Assembly (NCBI GenBank): GCA_965220835.1
Contig: OZ244842.1
Span: forward strand, 1,922,001 to 1,986,000
Direction of reading: 5' to 3'
Source of the DNA: Azophilus sp965220835
GTDB taxonomy: Bacteria; Pseudomonadota; Gammaproteobacteria; Pseudomonadales; Azotimanducaceae
Length of the DNA stretch: 64,000 nucleotides
Within the stretch, counting starts at the first letter, position 1, and each line of letters begins with the position of its first letter. The translations under genes and the position numbers were made by a program. Under the pieces are notes generated by a model that saw nothing but the letters and a program-made list of their open reading frames with translations, had not been told where the DNA came from and did no database searches. Positions 1 to 7,420 of this stretch are shown one piece after another.

Positions 1-15
1 CAAACCGCCTAGAGT

Positions 16-39
16 CGTGTTCGCAAGTCGTCGAACACG
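16..39. other. Inverted repeat (hairpin) near window start
   Basis: CGTGTTCG at 16-23 pairs perfectly with CGAACACG at 32-39 across an 8-nt loop, and GCCTAG occurs at 7-12 and again at 39-44. No T-run follows on either side, so it is not a clear terminator. The rest of 1-187 shows no gene. Confidence 0.5.
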
Positions 40-187
40 CCTAGTTGGAGTTCCGCCCTGATCGGAGGCACACAGCGCTAGATCTTGGGCTGAGGTCGGC
101 TGAGGGGCAGTTCGCTGAACGGGCGCCAGGTTAAAGTGTCCTTCAATCATTCCCCTGCGTCAAGGTGCTGAACTTCGCCAGTGGCGG

Positions 188-1513
188 CTATTGGTTGCGG
201 ACCACCCGCAGGCGCTGGCGGTAGGCTCGGTGGCCGCTGAGCAGCAAGCCGGCCGCCAACGGCCCCATGACGCAGGACACCAGGGCCAGGGAATGGGCGA
301 CCGCTTGGGGGTCGGCGAAGATGTAGTCCGTGGCGCCGGCCACCAGCGTTGGGCCAAGGGCCAAGCCGATGATGTTGGTGGTGACGACGTAAAGGCCCGA
401 CACCACGCCGCGCATGTCGTTGGGCGTGGCCAGCTGGATGGCGGAGGTCATCAGGGCCAACGGCAAGGTGACGAAGAAGCTGGCGGCGAACACGCAGCCT
501 AGGGCGGCATGAGGGCTGGCCTGCAAGGGCAGCAATGCCAAGCTGGCCGCCGCCGCAATGGCGCTGAAGGCGGCGATGGGCAGTGCTTGATCCGCGTGGC
601 CAAGGCGCTCGAGCAGGCGGGCGACGGTCGGCCCGGTGAGCACGCCCGCGGAACCCGCAACGAGGGCGACGATCCCGTAGATGCGCCCGACTTCGGCCAG
701 CTCCCACCCGTAAACGCGCACCATGACGGTCGGCACCCAGCCCTGCAGGCCGTAGAGCATGACGACGATGCAGGGCACGCCCAAGTGCAGCGACACATAG
801 ATGCGCCAGTGGCGGCGCAGAAACTCAAGGACCTCGGGCCAAGGCGGTGCCTCAACCCGCTCGCGGTTCTTGCGTGCCGGTTCACGCACGGTCAGCAGCA
901 GCGCGGCGATCAATAGGCCGGGCAAGCCGACGGCGATGAAGGTGAACTGCCACGGGGCCAGCGCCCCCACCAAGGGCAGCGCGATCTCGCCCGCTTGCGC
1001 CGTCCAATCCAGCACGGTGGCCCCGGCGATCATCGCCAAGCCGCCGCCGATGTAGGGGCCCATCAAGTAGACGCTGATGGGGCGCGACAGGCGTTCCGGG
1101 GGAAAGTAGTCCGACAGCAGGGACCACGAGGCCGGGGTGACAGTGGCTTCGCCGGCCCCCACGCCGAGGCGGGCGGCGAACAACTGCTCGAAGCTGCGGG
1201 ACAGGCCGCAGGCCACCGTGGTCGCACTCCAGACCAGAACCCCGCCGATCATGATGGCGATGCGGTTGAAGCGGTCCACCATGCGCCCGATGGGCACGCT
1301 CAGCGCCACGTAGGTGAACACGAAGGCCAAGCCCTGCAGCAGGCTGATTTGGGTGTCGGACAGGCCGAGGTCCGCCTGTATGGGCTCCACCAGCAGGTTG
1401 AGCACCTGGCGGTCCACAAAGGAGAACGTGTAGGCCAGCAACAGGGCGAAAGTGACGTACCAGCCGTAAAGTGGATTGGGCCAGCGGTTGCGGTCCGCAG
1501 TGGGCGTCGTCAT
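188..1513 (-). CDS. MFS transporter, spinster-like
   Basis: A 441-residue polytopic inner-membrane protein of the major facilitator superfamily. Motif A is present as GRMVDRFNR at residues 76-84, in the loop between helices 2 and 3. The N-terminal segment WYVTFALLLAYTFSFVDRQV is typical of the spinster/UhpC-like branch, which often carries organic acids or lipids, but the substrate cannot be read from the sequence. The chosen ATG (1513-1511) starts MTTPTADRN; a longer version starting at 1573 would add 20 non-hydrophobic residues and is less likely. It is divergent from the glycosyltransferase pair at 1670, with about 150 bp between the starts. Family call is firm, function open. Confidence 0.9.
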   Translation of the reverse strand: MTTPTADRNRWPNPLYGWYVTFALLLAYTFSFVDRQVLNLLVEPIQADLGLSDTQISLLQGLAFVFTYVALSVPIGRMVDRFNRIAIMIGGVLVWSATTVACGLSRSFEQLFAARLGVGAGEATVTPASWSLLSDYFPPERLSRPISVYLMGPYIGGGLAMIAGATVLDWTAQAGEIALPLVGALAPWQFTFIAVGLPGLLIAALLLTVREPARKNRERVEAPPWPEVLEFLRRHWRIYVSLHLGVPCIVVMLYGLQGWVPTVMVRVYGWELAEVGRIYGIVALVAGSAGVLTGPTVARLLERLGHADQALPIAAFSAIAAAASLALLPLQASPHAALGCVFAASFFVTLPLALMTSAIQLATPNDMRGVVSGLYVVTTNIIGLALGPTLVAGATDYIFADPQAVAHSLALVSCVMGPLAAGLLLSGHRAYRQRLRVVRNQ

Positions 1514-1669
1514 GGTTTTGGCAAAGGCGGGCCTTGGGCTCTGGCGGCGACCAAGCGGGCCATCATTCCTCAACAGGGCGCTGTATTATAGGGCGTTCGC
1601 ATAGATCGACGCATTGCGTCCTCAGGCCCTGCCTCCAAAACCACCAAGCAAGACCCAAGGAGAGCGGCC

Positions 1670-2350
1670 ATGCCCGCCGCAGCCAGTTCAGTGAGCGTAA
1701 TCGTGCCGGTGCTCGACGACGCACCCGCGCTGCGCACCTTGCTGGGCGCATTGGCTGGGGCGGATGTTGAGGTTCTGGTGGTCGATGGCGGCAGCCGGGA
1801 CGGCAGCGCCGAAGCGGCGGAACGGGCCGGTGCGCGGGTGATTCAAAGCGCGGCCAGCCGCGGGCTGCAGTTGGACAAAGGCTATCGAGCGGCTTCCGGG
1901 GACTGGGTTTGGATGCTGCACGCCGACGCGGTGCCTTCGCCAGCCAATTTGGCCGAGGCCGCAGGCTGGCAGTCGATGCCGCCCGGATGGGGCGCCTTTG
2001 GCGTGCGCCTCGACGGCGGCGCCCCGCTGCCATTGGTGGCTTGGCTGATGAACCGCCGCTCTGCCCTGACCGGCATCTGCACTGGCGACCAGGGCCTGTT
2101 TGCGCACCGCCAACTGCTCGACGCCATTGGCGGCGTGCCGCGCCAGCCGCTCATGGAGGACATCGAGCTCTGCAAGCGGCTGCGGCGATTGGCCCGCCCC
2201 TCCAGGGCCAGCAGCCTCTTGGGCGCCTCCGGCCGGCGCTGGCGGCGCCAGGGCGCAGCACGGACCATTGCGACCATGTGGTGGCTGCGGGCCCGCTACG
2301 CGCTCGGCGCTGCGCCCGATGAACTCTATCGACAATACTATGGCGGCTGA
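1670..2350 (+). CDS. TIGR04283-type glycosyltransferase (arsenosugar-associated GT2)
   Basis: A 226-residue GT-A fold glycosyltransferase without membrane helices. The N-terminus SVIVPVLDD and the VLVVDGGSRDGS segment form the nucleotide-sugar binding site, and MLHADAVPS is the metal-binding HAD variant of the DXD motif. QPLMEDIELCKRLRR is the ED acceptor-side motif. This matches the short family annotated as arsenosugar biosynthesis-associated glycosyltransferase (TIGR04283). AAGGAGAG precedes the ATG. Its 3' end overlaps the next gene (TIGR04282 type) by 11 bp, the pairing usual for this family. In the reference context a radical SAM ArsS lies nearby; none is visible here, so the arsenosugar role is an inference. 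Confidence 0.85.
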   Translation: MPAAASSVSVIVPVLDDAPALRTLLGALAGADVEVLVVDGGSRDGSAEAAERAGARVIQSAASRGLQLDKGYRAASGDWVWMLHADAVPSPANLAEAAGWQSMPPGWGAFGVRLDGGAPLPLVAWLMNRRSALTGICTGDQGLFAHRQLLDAIGGVPRQPLMEDIELCKRLRRLARPSRASSLLGASGRRWRRQGAARTIATMWWLRARYALGAAPDELYRQYYGG

Positions 2351-2954
2351 CGCACGCCTGTGCGTGTTTGCCAAAGCGCCGGAGCTCGGCCGAGTCAAGA
2401 CCCGCTTGGCCCGGCACCTGGGCGACGCCGCGGCTTGCCGGGCCCATGCAAGGCTGGTGACGCATGTGGTCGACCGCTTGGCGGGCTGCCCGTTGGCCAA
2501 GGAATTGTGGGTGGCGGGGGATGCCGGCCACCCGCAGGTGGTGGATTGGTCTGCGCGCCTTGGCGCCGCGGTGCGCGTGCAGCCCCCGGGTGACTTGGGC
2601 GCCAAGATGCACGCAGCCGTGGCCGATTGCTGCGCCGCCGGCCAATGGGCCTTGATCGTTGGCTCGGACCTGCCGGAAATCGACGCCGCCTACATTGAGC
2701 GGGCGATGGCCCTTCTCGCCGCCCACGACTTGGTTCTCGGCCCGGTGGAGGATGGTGGCTACGGCTTGGTCGGGCTCAAGGCGCCAGCGCCGCGCCTGTT
2801 CAGCGGCATGTGCTGGAGCACGCCGGCCGTCTTGGCTGAAACCCGCAACCGGGCCAGTCAGTTGCGTCTCAGCGTGGCCGAATTGCCAACCACTTGGGAC
2901 GTGGACGAGATCGAAGGCTGGCAGCGGTTCTTGGCGCTTTCCGCTTCCTCATGA
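2340..2954 (+). CDS. TIGR04282-type glycosyltransferase (arsenosugar-associated)
   Basis: A 204-residue nucleotidyl/glycosyl-transferase-like protein of the TIGR04282 family. Diagnostic segments are LCVFAKAPELGRVKTRLA near the start (nucleotide-binding loop, resembling CofC/MobA-type folds), LIVGSDLPEID (metal-binding aspartate region) and LGPVEDGGYGLVGL. The ATG at 2340 puts the conserved block right at the N-terminus; an in-frame ATG at 2319 adds seven residues and is an alternative. It is translationally coupled to the upstream glycosyltransferase by overlap. Its 3' end overlaps the convergent sufE gene by 97 bp, so the C-terminal 30 or so residues of both proteins are encoded on opposite strands of the same DNA. 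Confidence 0.85.
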   Translation: MAADARLCVFAKAPELGRVKTRLARHLGDAAACRAHARLVTHVVDRLAGCPLAKELWVAGDAGHPQVVDWSARLGAAVRVQPPGDLGAKMHAAVADCCAAGQWALIVGSDLPEIDAAYIERAMALLAAHDLVLGPVEDGGYGLVGLKAPAPRLFSGMCWSTPAVLAETRNRASQLRLSVAELPTTWDVDEIEGWQRFLALSASS

Positions 2955-3328
2955 ATGCGCGCCACCATGGCCCGCAGGCCGTTGCCGCGGGTCGGCGTCA
3001 GGTGCTTGATGAGCGCCAGTTCCGCGAACAGGCCTTCGATGTCGAAGGCGCGCACCTCGTCCGGCGTTCGGTCTTGGAAGACGGTGAGGATGATGGCAAT
3101 CAGCCCGCGCACGATCTGCGCGTCGCTGTCGATGGCGAAGCGCATTCGACCGTCGCGCTGCTCGGTCACCAGCCAGACTTGGCTTTGGCAGCCGCGCACC
3201 AAATTGGCTTGGGTTTTGTGCGCATCGTCCAGATGGGGCAACTCCTTGCCGAGGTCTATGACGAAACGGTACTTGTCCTCCCAGCCGTCGAAGAAGGCGA
3301 AGGCCTCGCGGATCTCGTCAAGGTCCAT
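2858..3328 (-). CDS. sufE: Cysteine desulfuration protein SufE
   Basis: A 156-residue SufE-family sulfur acceptor. It takes the persulfide from SufS and passes it to the SufBCD scaffold in the cytoplasm. The acceptor cysteine is Cys47 in LVRGCQSQVW, the family signature. Downstream GLFAELALIKHLTPTRGNGL matches the conserved C-terminal block. SufE proteins normally end soon after this; here about 27 extra residues (HEEAESAKNRCQ and on) lie in the stretch that overlaps the convergent glycosyltransferase gene, and are probably a non-conserved tail. It is the last gene of the suf operon, 10 bp after sufT. Confidence 0.95.
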   Translation of the reverse strand: MDLDEIREAFAFFDGWEDKYRFVIDLGKELPHLDDAHKTQANLVRGCQSQVWLVTEQRDGRMRFAIDSDAQIVRGLIAIILTVFQDRTPDEVRAFDIEGLFAELALIKHLTPTRGNGLRAMVARIHEEAESAKNRCQPSISSTSQVVGNSATLRRN

Positions 3329-3338
3329 CCGTTCAGCC

Positions 3339-3863
3339 CTAGAAAAGGCCCAGTTCGAGTTGGGCTTCCTCGCTCATGCGCTCCCGGGACCATGGCGGGT
3401 CGAACACCAGTTCAACCTCCACCCCGGTGACGAACGGCACTTGGGCGACGCGGGCCTTGACCTCATCGACCAGCACCGGCCCCATCCCGCAGCCCGGCGC
3501 CGTGAGGGTCATGTCGATGTGGACCTGGCCATCCTCGATGCGGCGTGCGTAGATCAGCCCCAGATCAACGATGTTGACCGGAATTTCCGGGTCAAACACG
3601 CTCGACAGCGCGACGTCAACCTGCGCCGCATCCACGGCCCCGTCGGCCGGCGGCTCGAACGTCAGCGTTTCCGGGGTTAGGCCCAGGGCGTCGCCATCGG
3701 CACCGTCAATGCGCGCCATGTTGCCGTTGAAGATGACGGTGTAGCTGCCGCCCAACGCTTGGGTGAGGGTGACGAAGGTGCCGCCGGGAATGCTGACCGG
3801 ATCGCCAGTGGGCACCAGCTTGCCCTGCACTGGCCGGGCGGTGGGAATGATCCGCCGCTCCAC
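3339..3863 (-). CDS. sufT: SufT, DUF59/MIP18-family Fe-S maturation factor
   Basis: A 174-residue protein with a C-terminal MIP18/DUF59 domain. The signature VFDPEIPVNIVDLGLIY is at residues 90-105, and the conserved TAPGCGMGP with its single cysteine is at about 121-129. The N-terminal half, with GGTFVTLTQALGGSYTVI, matches the SufT architecture rather than a bare DUF59 protein. SufT assists maturation or transfer of Fe-S clusters, especially under high Fe-S demand. It sits 3 bp after the A-type scaffold and 10 bp before sufE, so it is an integral operon member. Confidence 0.92.
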   Translation of the reverse strand: MERRIIPTARPVQGKLVPTGDPVSIPGGTFVTLTQALGGSYTVIFNGNMARIDGADGDALGLTPETLTFEPPADGAVDAAQVDVALSSVFDPEIPVNIVDLGLIYARRIEDGQVHIDMTLTAPGCGMGPVLVDEVKARVAQVPFVTGVEVELVFDPPWSRERMSEEAQLELGLF

Positions 3864-3866
3864 GGG

Positions 3867-4241
3867 TCAACCCTCTTCGGCTTGGCCCAGGGAGAAGCTC
3901 TCGCCGCAGCCGCACTGGCTGGTTGCGTTGGGGTTCTTGAACTGCAGGCTGCTGTTTAAGCCTTCAGTGACCAAGTCCACCTCCGTGCCCTGCACCAAGC
4001 GCAACTCATCCTGGCGAACGTACAAGGCCAAGCCTTCGGCTATTTCAAAGGCGCGGTCGTCCGCCTGGGGCTGGTCGATGTAGTCGAGCACGTACATGTA
4101 GCCGTTGCAGCCGCTTTCCTTGAGGCCCAAGCGCAGGCAGGAGCGCCCGGAGCGGGCAACTTGGCGGGTGATGTGAGCCACCGCGGCCTCGGTGGCGGTG
4201 ATCGCGGCAGCTTCGGCGGGATTGAAGGTGGCAACGCTCAT
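3867..4241 (-). CDS. sufA: A-type Fe-S cluster carrier (SufA/IscA family)
   Basis: A 124-residue HesB/IscA-like carrier. The three conserved cluster ligands are Cys45 (LKESGCNGYMY) and Cys110/Cys112 (SQCGCGESF near the C-terminus). It accepts clusters from SufBCD and delivers them to target apoproteins. The ATG at 4241 (MSVATFNPAE) gives the usual family length; an upstream in-frame ATG at 4268 overlaps the end of sufS and adds nine residues with no support. The gene follows sufS by 23 bp. The symbol is given by operon context; IscA or ErpA type cannot be separated by eye. Confidence 0.92.
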   Translation of the reverse strand: MSVATFNPAEAAAITATEAAVAHITRQVARSGRSCLRLGLKESGCNGYMYVLDYIDQPQADDRAFEIAEGLALYVRQDELRLVQGTEVDLVTEGLNSSLQFKNPNATSQCGCGESFSLGQAEEG

Positions 4242-4264
4242 GCGGCAGCCTCCGTATCCGTGAA

Positions 4265-5476
4265 TCAAACAAACTCAATGGCCTTTTCGACGCCGGCGAC
4301 CAGACGCTCGACGTCGGCGGCCGAATTATACAACGCGAATGAGGCGCGAATGGTGCCGGGAATGCCAAGCCGCTCCATCAGCGGCATGGCGCAGTGGTGG
4401 CCGGTGCGCAGGGCAACGCCCTGCTGGTCGAGCAGGGTGCCGAAGTCGTGGGGGTGGCCGCGGTCGACCAGAAAGGACACCACCGACACGCGCTCACGGG
4501 CCTCACCCACCATCCGCACGCCGGGAATCTGCTTGAGGTGGCTGACGGCTTGGTTGACCAGCGCCGCCTCCCGTTCGCGCAGCGCTTGGCGCGGCAGGCC
4601 TTCGAGATAGTCCACCGCCGCGCCGAAGCCGATGGCGCCGGCGATGTTCGGCGTGCCCGCCTCGAACTTGTAGGGCAGTTGGTTGTAGGTCGTGCGCTCG
4701 ATGCTGACGTGCTCGATCATTTCGCCCCCGCCTTGGTAGGGCGGCAGGTCTTCCAGCAGGGCTTCCCTGCCGTAGAGTGCGCCAATGCCCGTGGGGCCGA
4801 ACAGCTTGTGGGCTGAGAAGGCATAGAAATCGCAGCCCAGGCGCTGCACGTCGACGTCAACGTGCTGCACCGCCTGGGCGCCGTCGATCAAGACCAGAGC
4901 GCCGTGGCGATGGGCCGCATCGGTTAATTCCGCAACCGGATTAACGGTGCCGAGCGCATTGCTCACATGGCCGATGGCAACCAGCTTGGTCTGTGGGCCG
5001 AGCTTGGCGTGGAAGTCCTCCAGGTCAATCTCCCCGGAGGCCGTCACCCGACAGGCGGCCAGCGCCGCGCCGCTGCGTTGGCAGAGCATTTGCCAGGGCA
5101 CGATGTTGGAGTGGTGCTCCATTTCCGTGATGAGCACTTCATCACCGGGCCCGAACCGACCGGTCAGGCAGGCAGCAGCCAGGTTGATGCCCTCGGTGGT
5201 GCCTCGCGTGAAGATGAGCTCGCGGGGGTTGGCCGCGCCGACCAAGGCGGCGACCTTGGCCCGGGCCGCCTCCATGGCCGCAGTGGCCTCCTCCGCCAGC
5301 GCATGGGCGGCGCGGTGCACGTTGGCGTTGCAGCGCTCGTAGTAGTGGCGGACGGCGTCGATGACCGCCTGCGGCTTTTGCGTGGTGGCGGCGCTGTCGA
5401 GGTAGATGAGCGGCTGGCCGTTGACTTGCCGCGCGAGGATCGGGAAATCGCCGCTGATGTCTAGCGAATGAGCCAC
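4265..5476 (-). CDS. sufS: Cysteine desulfurase SufS
   Basis: A 403-residue group II (SufS/CsdA) PLP-dependent cysteine desulfurase. It converts L-cysteine to L-alanine and leaves a persulfide. The PLP lysine is Lys224 in FYAFSAHKLFGPTGIG, the persulfide cysteine is Cys362 in RTGHHCAMPLMERLG, and TEMEHHSN is the conserved cofactor-stacking histidine region. Length matches the family. It starts one base after the sufD stop and is followed by the A-type carrier. Its partner acceptor SufE is encoded at the operon end. Confidence 0.97.
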   Translation of the reverse strand: MAHSLDISGDFPILARQVNGQPLIYLDSAATTQKPQAVIDAVRHYYERCNANVHRAAHALAEEATAAMEAARAKVAALVGAANPRELIFTRGTTEGINLAAACLTGRFGPGDEVLITEMEHHSNIVPWQMLCQRSGAALAACRVTASGEIDLEDFHAKLGPQTKLVAIGHVSNALGTVNPVAELTDAAHRHGALVLIDGAQAVQHVDVDVQRLGCDFYAFSAHKLFGPTGIGALYGREALLEDLPPYQGGGEMIEHVSIERTTYNQLPYKFEAGTPNIAGAIGFGAAVDYLEGLPRQALREREAALVNQAVSHLKQIPGVRMVGEARERVSVVSFLVDRGHPHDFGTLLDQQGVALRTGHHCAMPLMERLGIPGTIRASFALYNSAADVERLVAGVEKAIEFV

Positions 5477-5477
5477 G

Positions 5478-6689
5478 TCAGGCGCTCGTGAAGTGCGCGG
5501 CGAAGGCCTCCGCGGCCCGCTCCGCGAATGGCCCGGCGAGGCCGTCGCGCAGAAAGCCGAGGCTCAGCAGGCGCCGGGCCTGCTGGGGTTCCAAGCCCCG
5601 GCTAAGCAGGTAGAACAGCGCTTCGGCGTCCAGCTGCCCGACAGTCGCGCCGTGGGCGCAGCGCACGTCGTCGTTGTAGATCTCCAATTCCGGCTTGGTG
5701 TTGACCTCGGCACTGGGGTCGAGGGCCAAATTGCGGTTGGAGAGGTCCGCATCGGCCCCGGCTGCGCCAGCGTGAATGTGGATGCGGCCGTTGAAGGTGC
5801 AACGGCTCCGGCCTGCGGCCAGGTTATGCTGTTTGATGCGGCTGACGCTGCCTTGGCCGGCGTGTTCAATCACCAGCTGTTGATCCAAGCGTCCGCCATC
5901 CTCAACCAAGGCCGCTCCAACACTGGTGAGCCGGGCGCCTTGGCCGCCGAGAACCACGTTGACGTCCTGGCGCAGAAAGCGGCCCACGGTGCCCTGATGG
6001 TGGAGCGTGAGCGCCGCGTCGCGCTGCAAGTGAGCCTGCAGCAAGGACCACTTGTCGGCCGCCGGCCCAAGGTCCGCCGCCGCCCAGTTGACCTGCGAAC
6101 CCTCAGCCAAGGACAGCAGCAGGACCTGTGCGCACATCCCCGCCTCGCTTGGCGTTTGCGCCGCCCGGCCGCGGCCGCGGCCGCGGCCGGGGCCGGGGCC
6201 CTGTTGCGCCTTGGGCGTTGGTGGCCGGCCGTTCCGGGGCGAACTTGGGGCCTCCTGTTCCACATCGACCCGGCAGCCCGGCGCCACCCGCACCAGCAGC
6301 GGGGCGCTGACCCCGAGGCCGGGAGCCGGAATGCGAATGGGCTGGCTTGGCGTTTGCTGGACGTCGAGGAGCCAGCCGGCTCCGGCACGGGCGGCGGCAA
6401 TGCCCGCCAGCGGATAGCGGTTGACGTCAATGCCGAACTGCGGCGGCGCATCCAGTTCATCGAAGCGCTGCAGGACCGCATGGCGCGGCAGTGCCAGGGC
6501 GGGCGGCTCTTGCTGCGGGTCGGCGTCGAGCAACGCGCGGGTGACCTTCGGCAGCGGCGAGTACTTCCAGGTTTCCCGCACCAACTTGCCGCTGAGAGCG
6601 TGCCGACAGCGCGCCAGGCGCTCAGCGCCGAGCCACGGCGGCGCCTGGAGCGCGTGCAGGGCTTCCAACCCGGCTAATTCGACAGCCAT
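5478..6689 (-). CDS. sufD: Fe-S assembly scaffold subunit SufD
   Basis: A 403-residue SufD, the SufB paralogue that completes the SufBC2D scaffold. The C-terminal beta-helix core is well conserved (SRCTFNGRIHIHAGAAGADAD..., TKPELEIYNDDVRCAHGATVGQLD, SRGLEPQQARRLLSLGF). The central part carries an unusual low-complexity insertion at residues about 145-185: a proline/glycine stretch followed by GPGPGRGRGRGR, encoded by a GGCCGC-type hexanucleotide repeat at 6165-6201. SufD proteins normally lack this. The frame stays open across it, so the protein is probably functional with a flexible loop. It overlaps sufC by 16 bp. Confidence 0.94.
   Translation of the reverse strand: MAVELAGLEALHALQAPPWLGAERLARCRHALSGKLVRETWKYSPLPKVTRALLDADPQQEPPALALPRHAVLQRFDELDAPPQFGIDVNRYPLAGIAAARAGAGWLLDVQQTPSQPIRIPAPGLGVSAPLLVRVAPGCRVDVEQEAPSSPRNGRPPTPKAQQGPGPGRGRGRGRAAQTPSEAGMCAQVLLLSLAEGSQVNWAAADLGPAADKWSLLQAHLQRDAALTLHHQGTVGRFLRQDVNVVLGGQGARLTSVGAALVEDGGRLDQQLVIEHAGQGSVSRIKQHNLAAGRSRCTFNGRIHIHAGAAGADADLSNRNLALDPSAEVNTKPELEIYNDDVRCAHGATVGQLDAEALFYLLSRGLEPQQARRLLSLGFLRDGLAGPFAERAAEAFAAHFTSA
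6165..6201. repeat. GGCCGC-type hexanucleotide repeat inside sufD
   Basis: Short tandem GGCCGC/GGCCGG units lie in the sufD reading frame and encode alternating Arg-Gly and Gly-Pro on the minus strand. Unit length is a multiple of three, so copy-number change would not shift the frame. Confidence 0.75.
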
Positions 6690-7420
6690 GCGTAGCCTTC
6701 GGCCTCCAGCTTCTCGGCCAGATGCTTGTCGCCGGAGGCGACGATGCAGCCTTCGCTGAGCACGTGCACGCGGTCCGGGACGATGTGGTTGAGCAGCCGC
6801 TGGTAGTGGGTGATCAGCAGCACGCCGTTGTCGGCGCTGCGAAACCGGTTGACGCCGGCGGCGACGGTCTGCAGGGCATCGATGTCGAGGCCGGAGTCGG
6901 TTTCATCAAGCACGGCAAGCTTGGGTTCGAGCAGCAGCAGCTGCAGGATTTCATTGCGCTTCTTCTCGCCGCCGCTAAAGCCCTCGTTGACGCCGCGCTT
7001 GAGAAAGTCCGGGTTCAGCCCCAAGCTGGTTGCCAAGGTGCGGGCCCGCTTCATGAAACCGACCGTCGATTCAGGCTGCGCGCCTTGGGCAGCAAGGTGG
7101 CTGTCCCACGCGGCCTTGAGAAACTCCATGTTGCTGACGCCGGGAATCTCCACCGGGTATTGAAAGGCCAGAAACAAACCGGCTTGGGCCCGCGCCTCCG
7201 GCGCAAGGTCAATCAAGCTGGATTGGTTGAATGACAACTGACCGGCAGTCAGCTCGTAACCGGGCCGTCCGGCCAGCACGTTGGCCAAAGTGCTTTTGCC
7301 GGAGCCGTTGGGGCCCATGATGGCATGGACTTCACCGGCTTCGAGGCGCAGGCTCAAGTTCTTGAGAATCGGTTCCCCGTTGACGCTGACGTGCAGGCCA
7401 TCGACCTCAAGCAGGCTCAA
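6674..7420 (-). CDS. sufC: Fe-S assembly ATPase SufC
   Basis: A 248-residue ABC-type ATPase of the SufBCD complex. The Walker A motif GPNGSGKST is at residues 36-44, the signature FSGGEKKRNEILQL at about 148-161, Walker B LAVLDETDSGLD at about 168-179 and the H-loop histidine in LLITHYQRLL. The LDETDSGLD form is characteristic of SufC rather than of transporter ATPases. Its ATG overlaps the sufB stop by 4 bp (ATGA), and its end overlaps sufD by 16 bp, showing tight translational coupling. Confidence 0.97.
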   Translation of the reverse strand: MSLLEVDGLHVSVNGEPILKNLSLRLEAGEVHAIMGPNGSGKSTLANVLAGRPGYELTAGQLSFNQSSLIDLAPEARAQAGLFLAFQYPVEIPGVSNMEFLKAAWDSHLAAQGAQPESTVGFMKRARTLATSLGLNPDFLKRGVNEGFSGGEKKRNEILQLLLLEPKLAVLDETDSGLDIDALQTVAAGVNRFRSADNGVLLITHYQRLLNHIVPDRVHVLSEGCIVASGDKHLAEKLEAEGYAWLSN

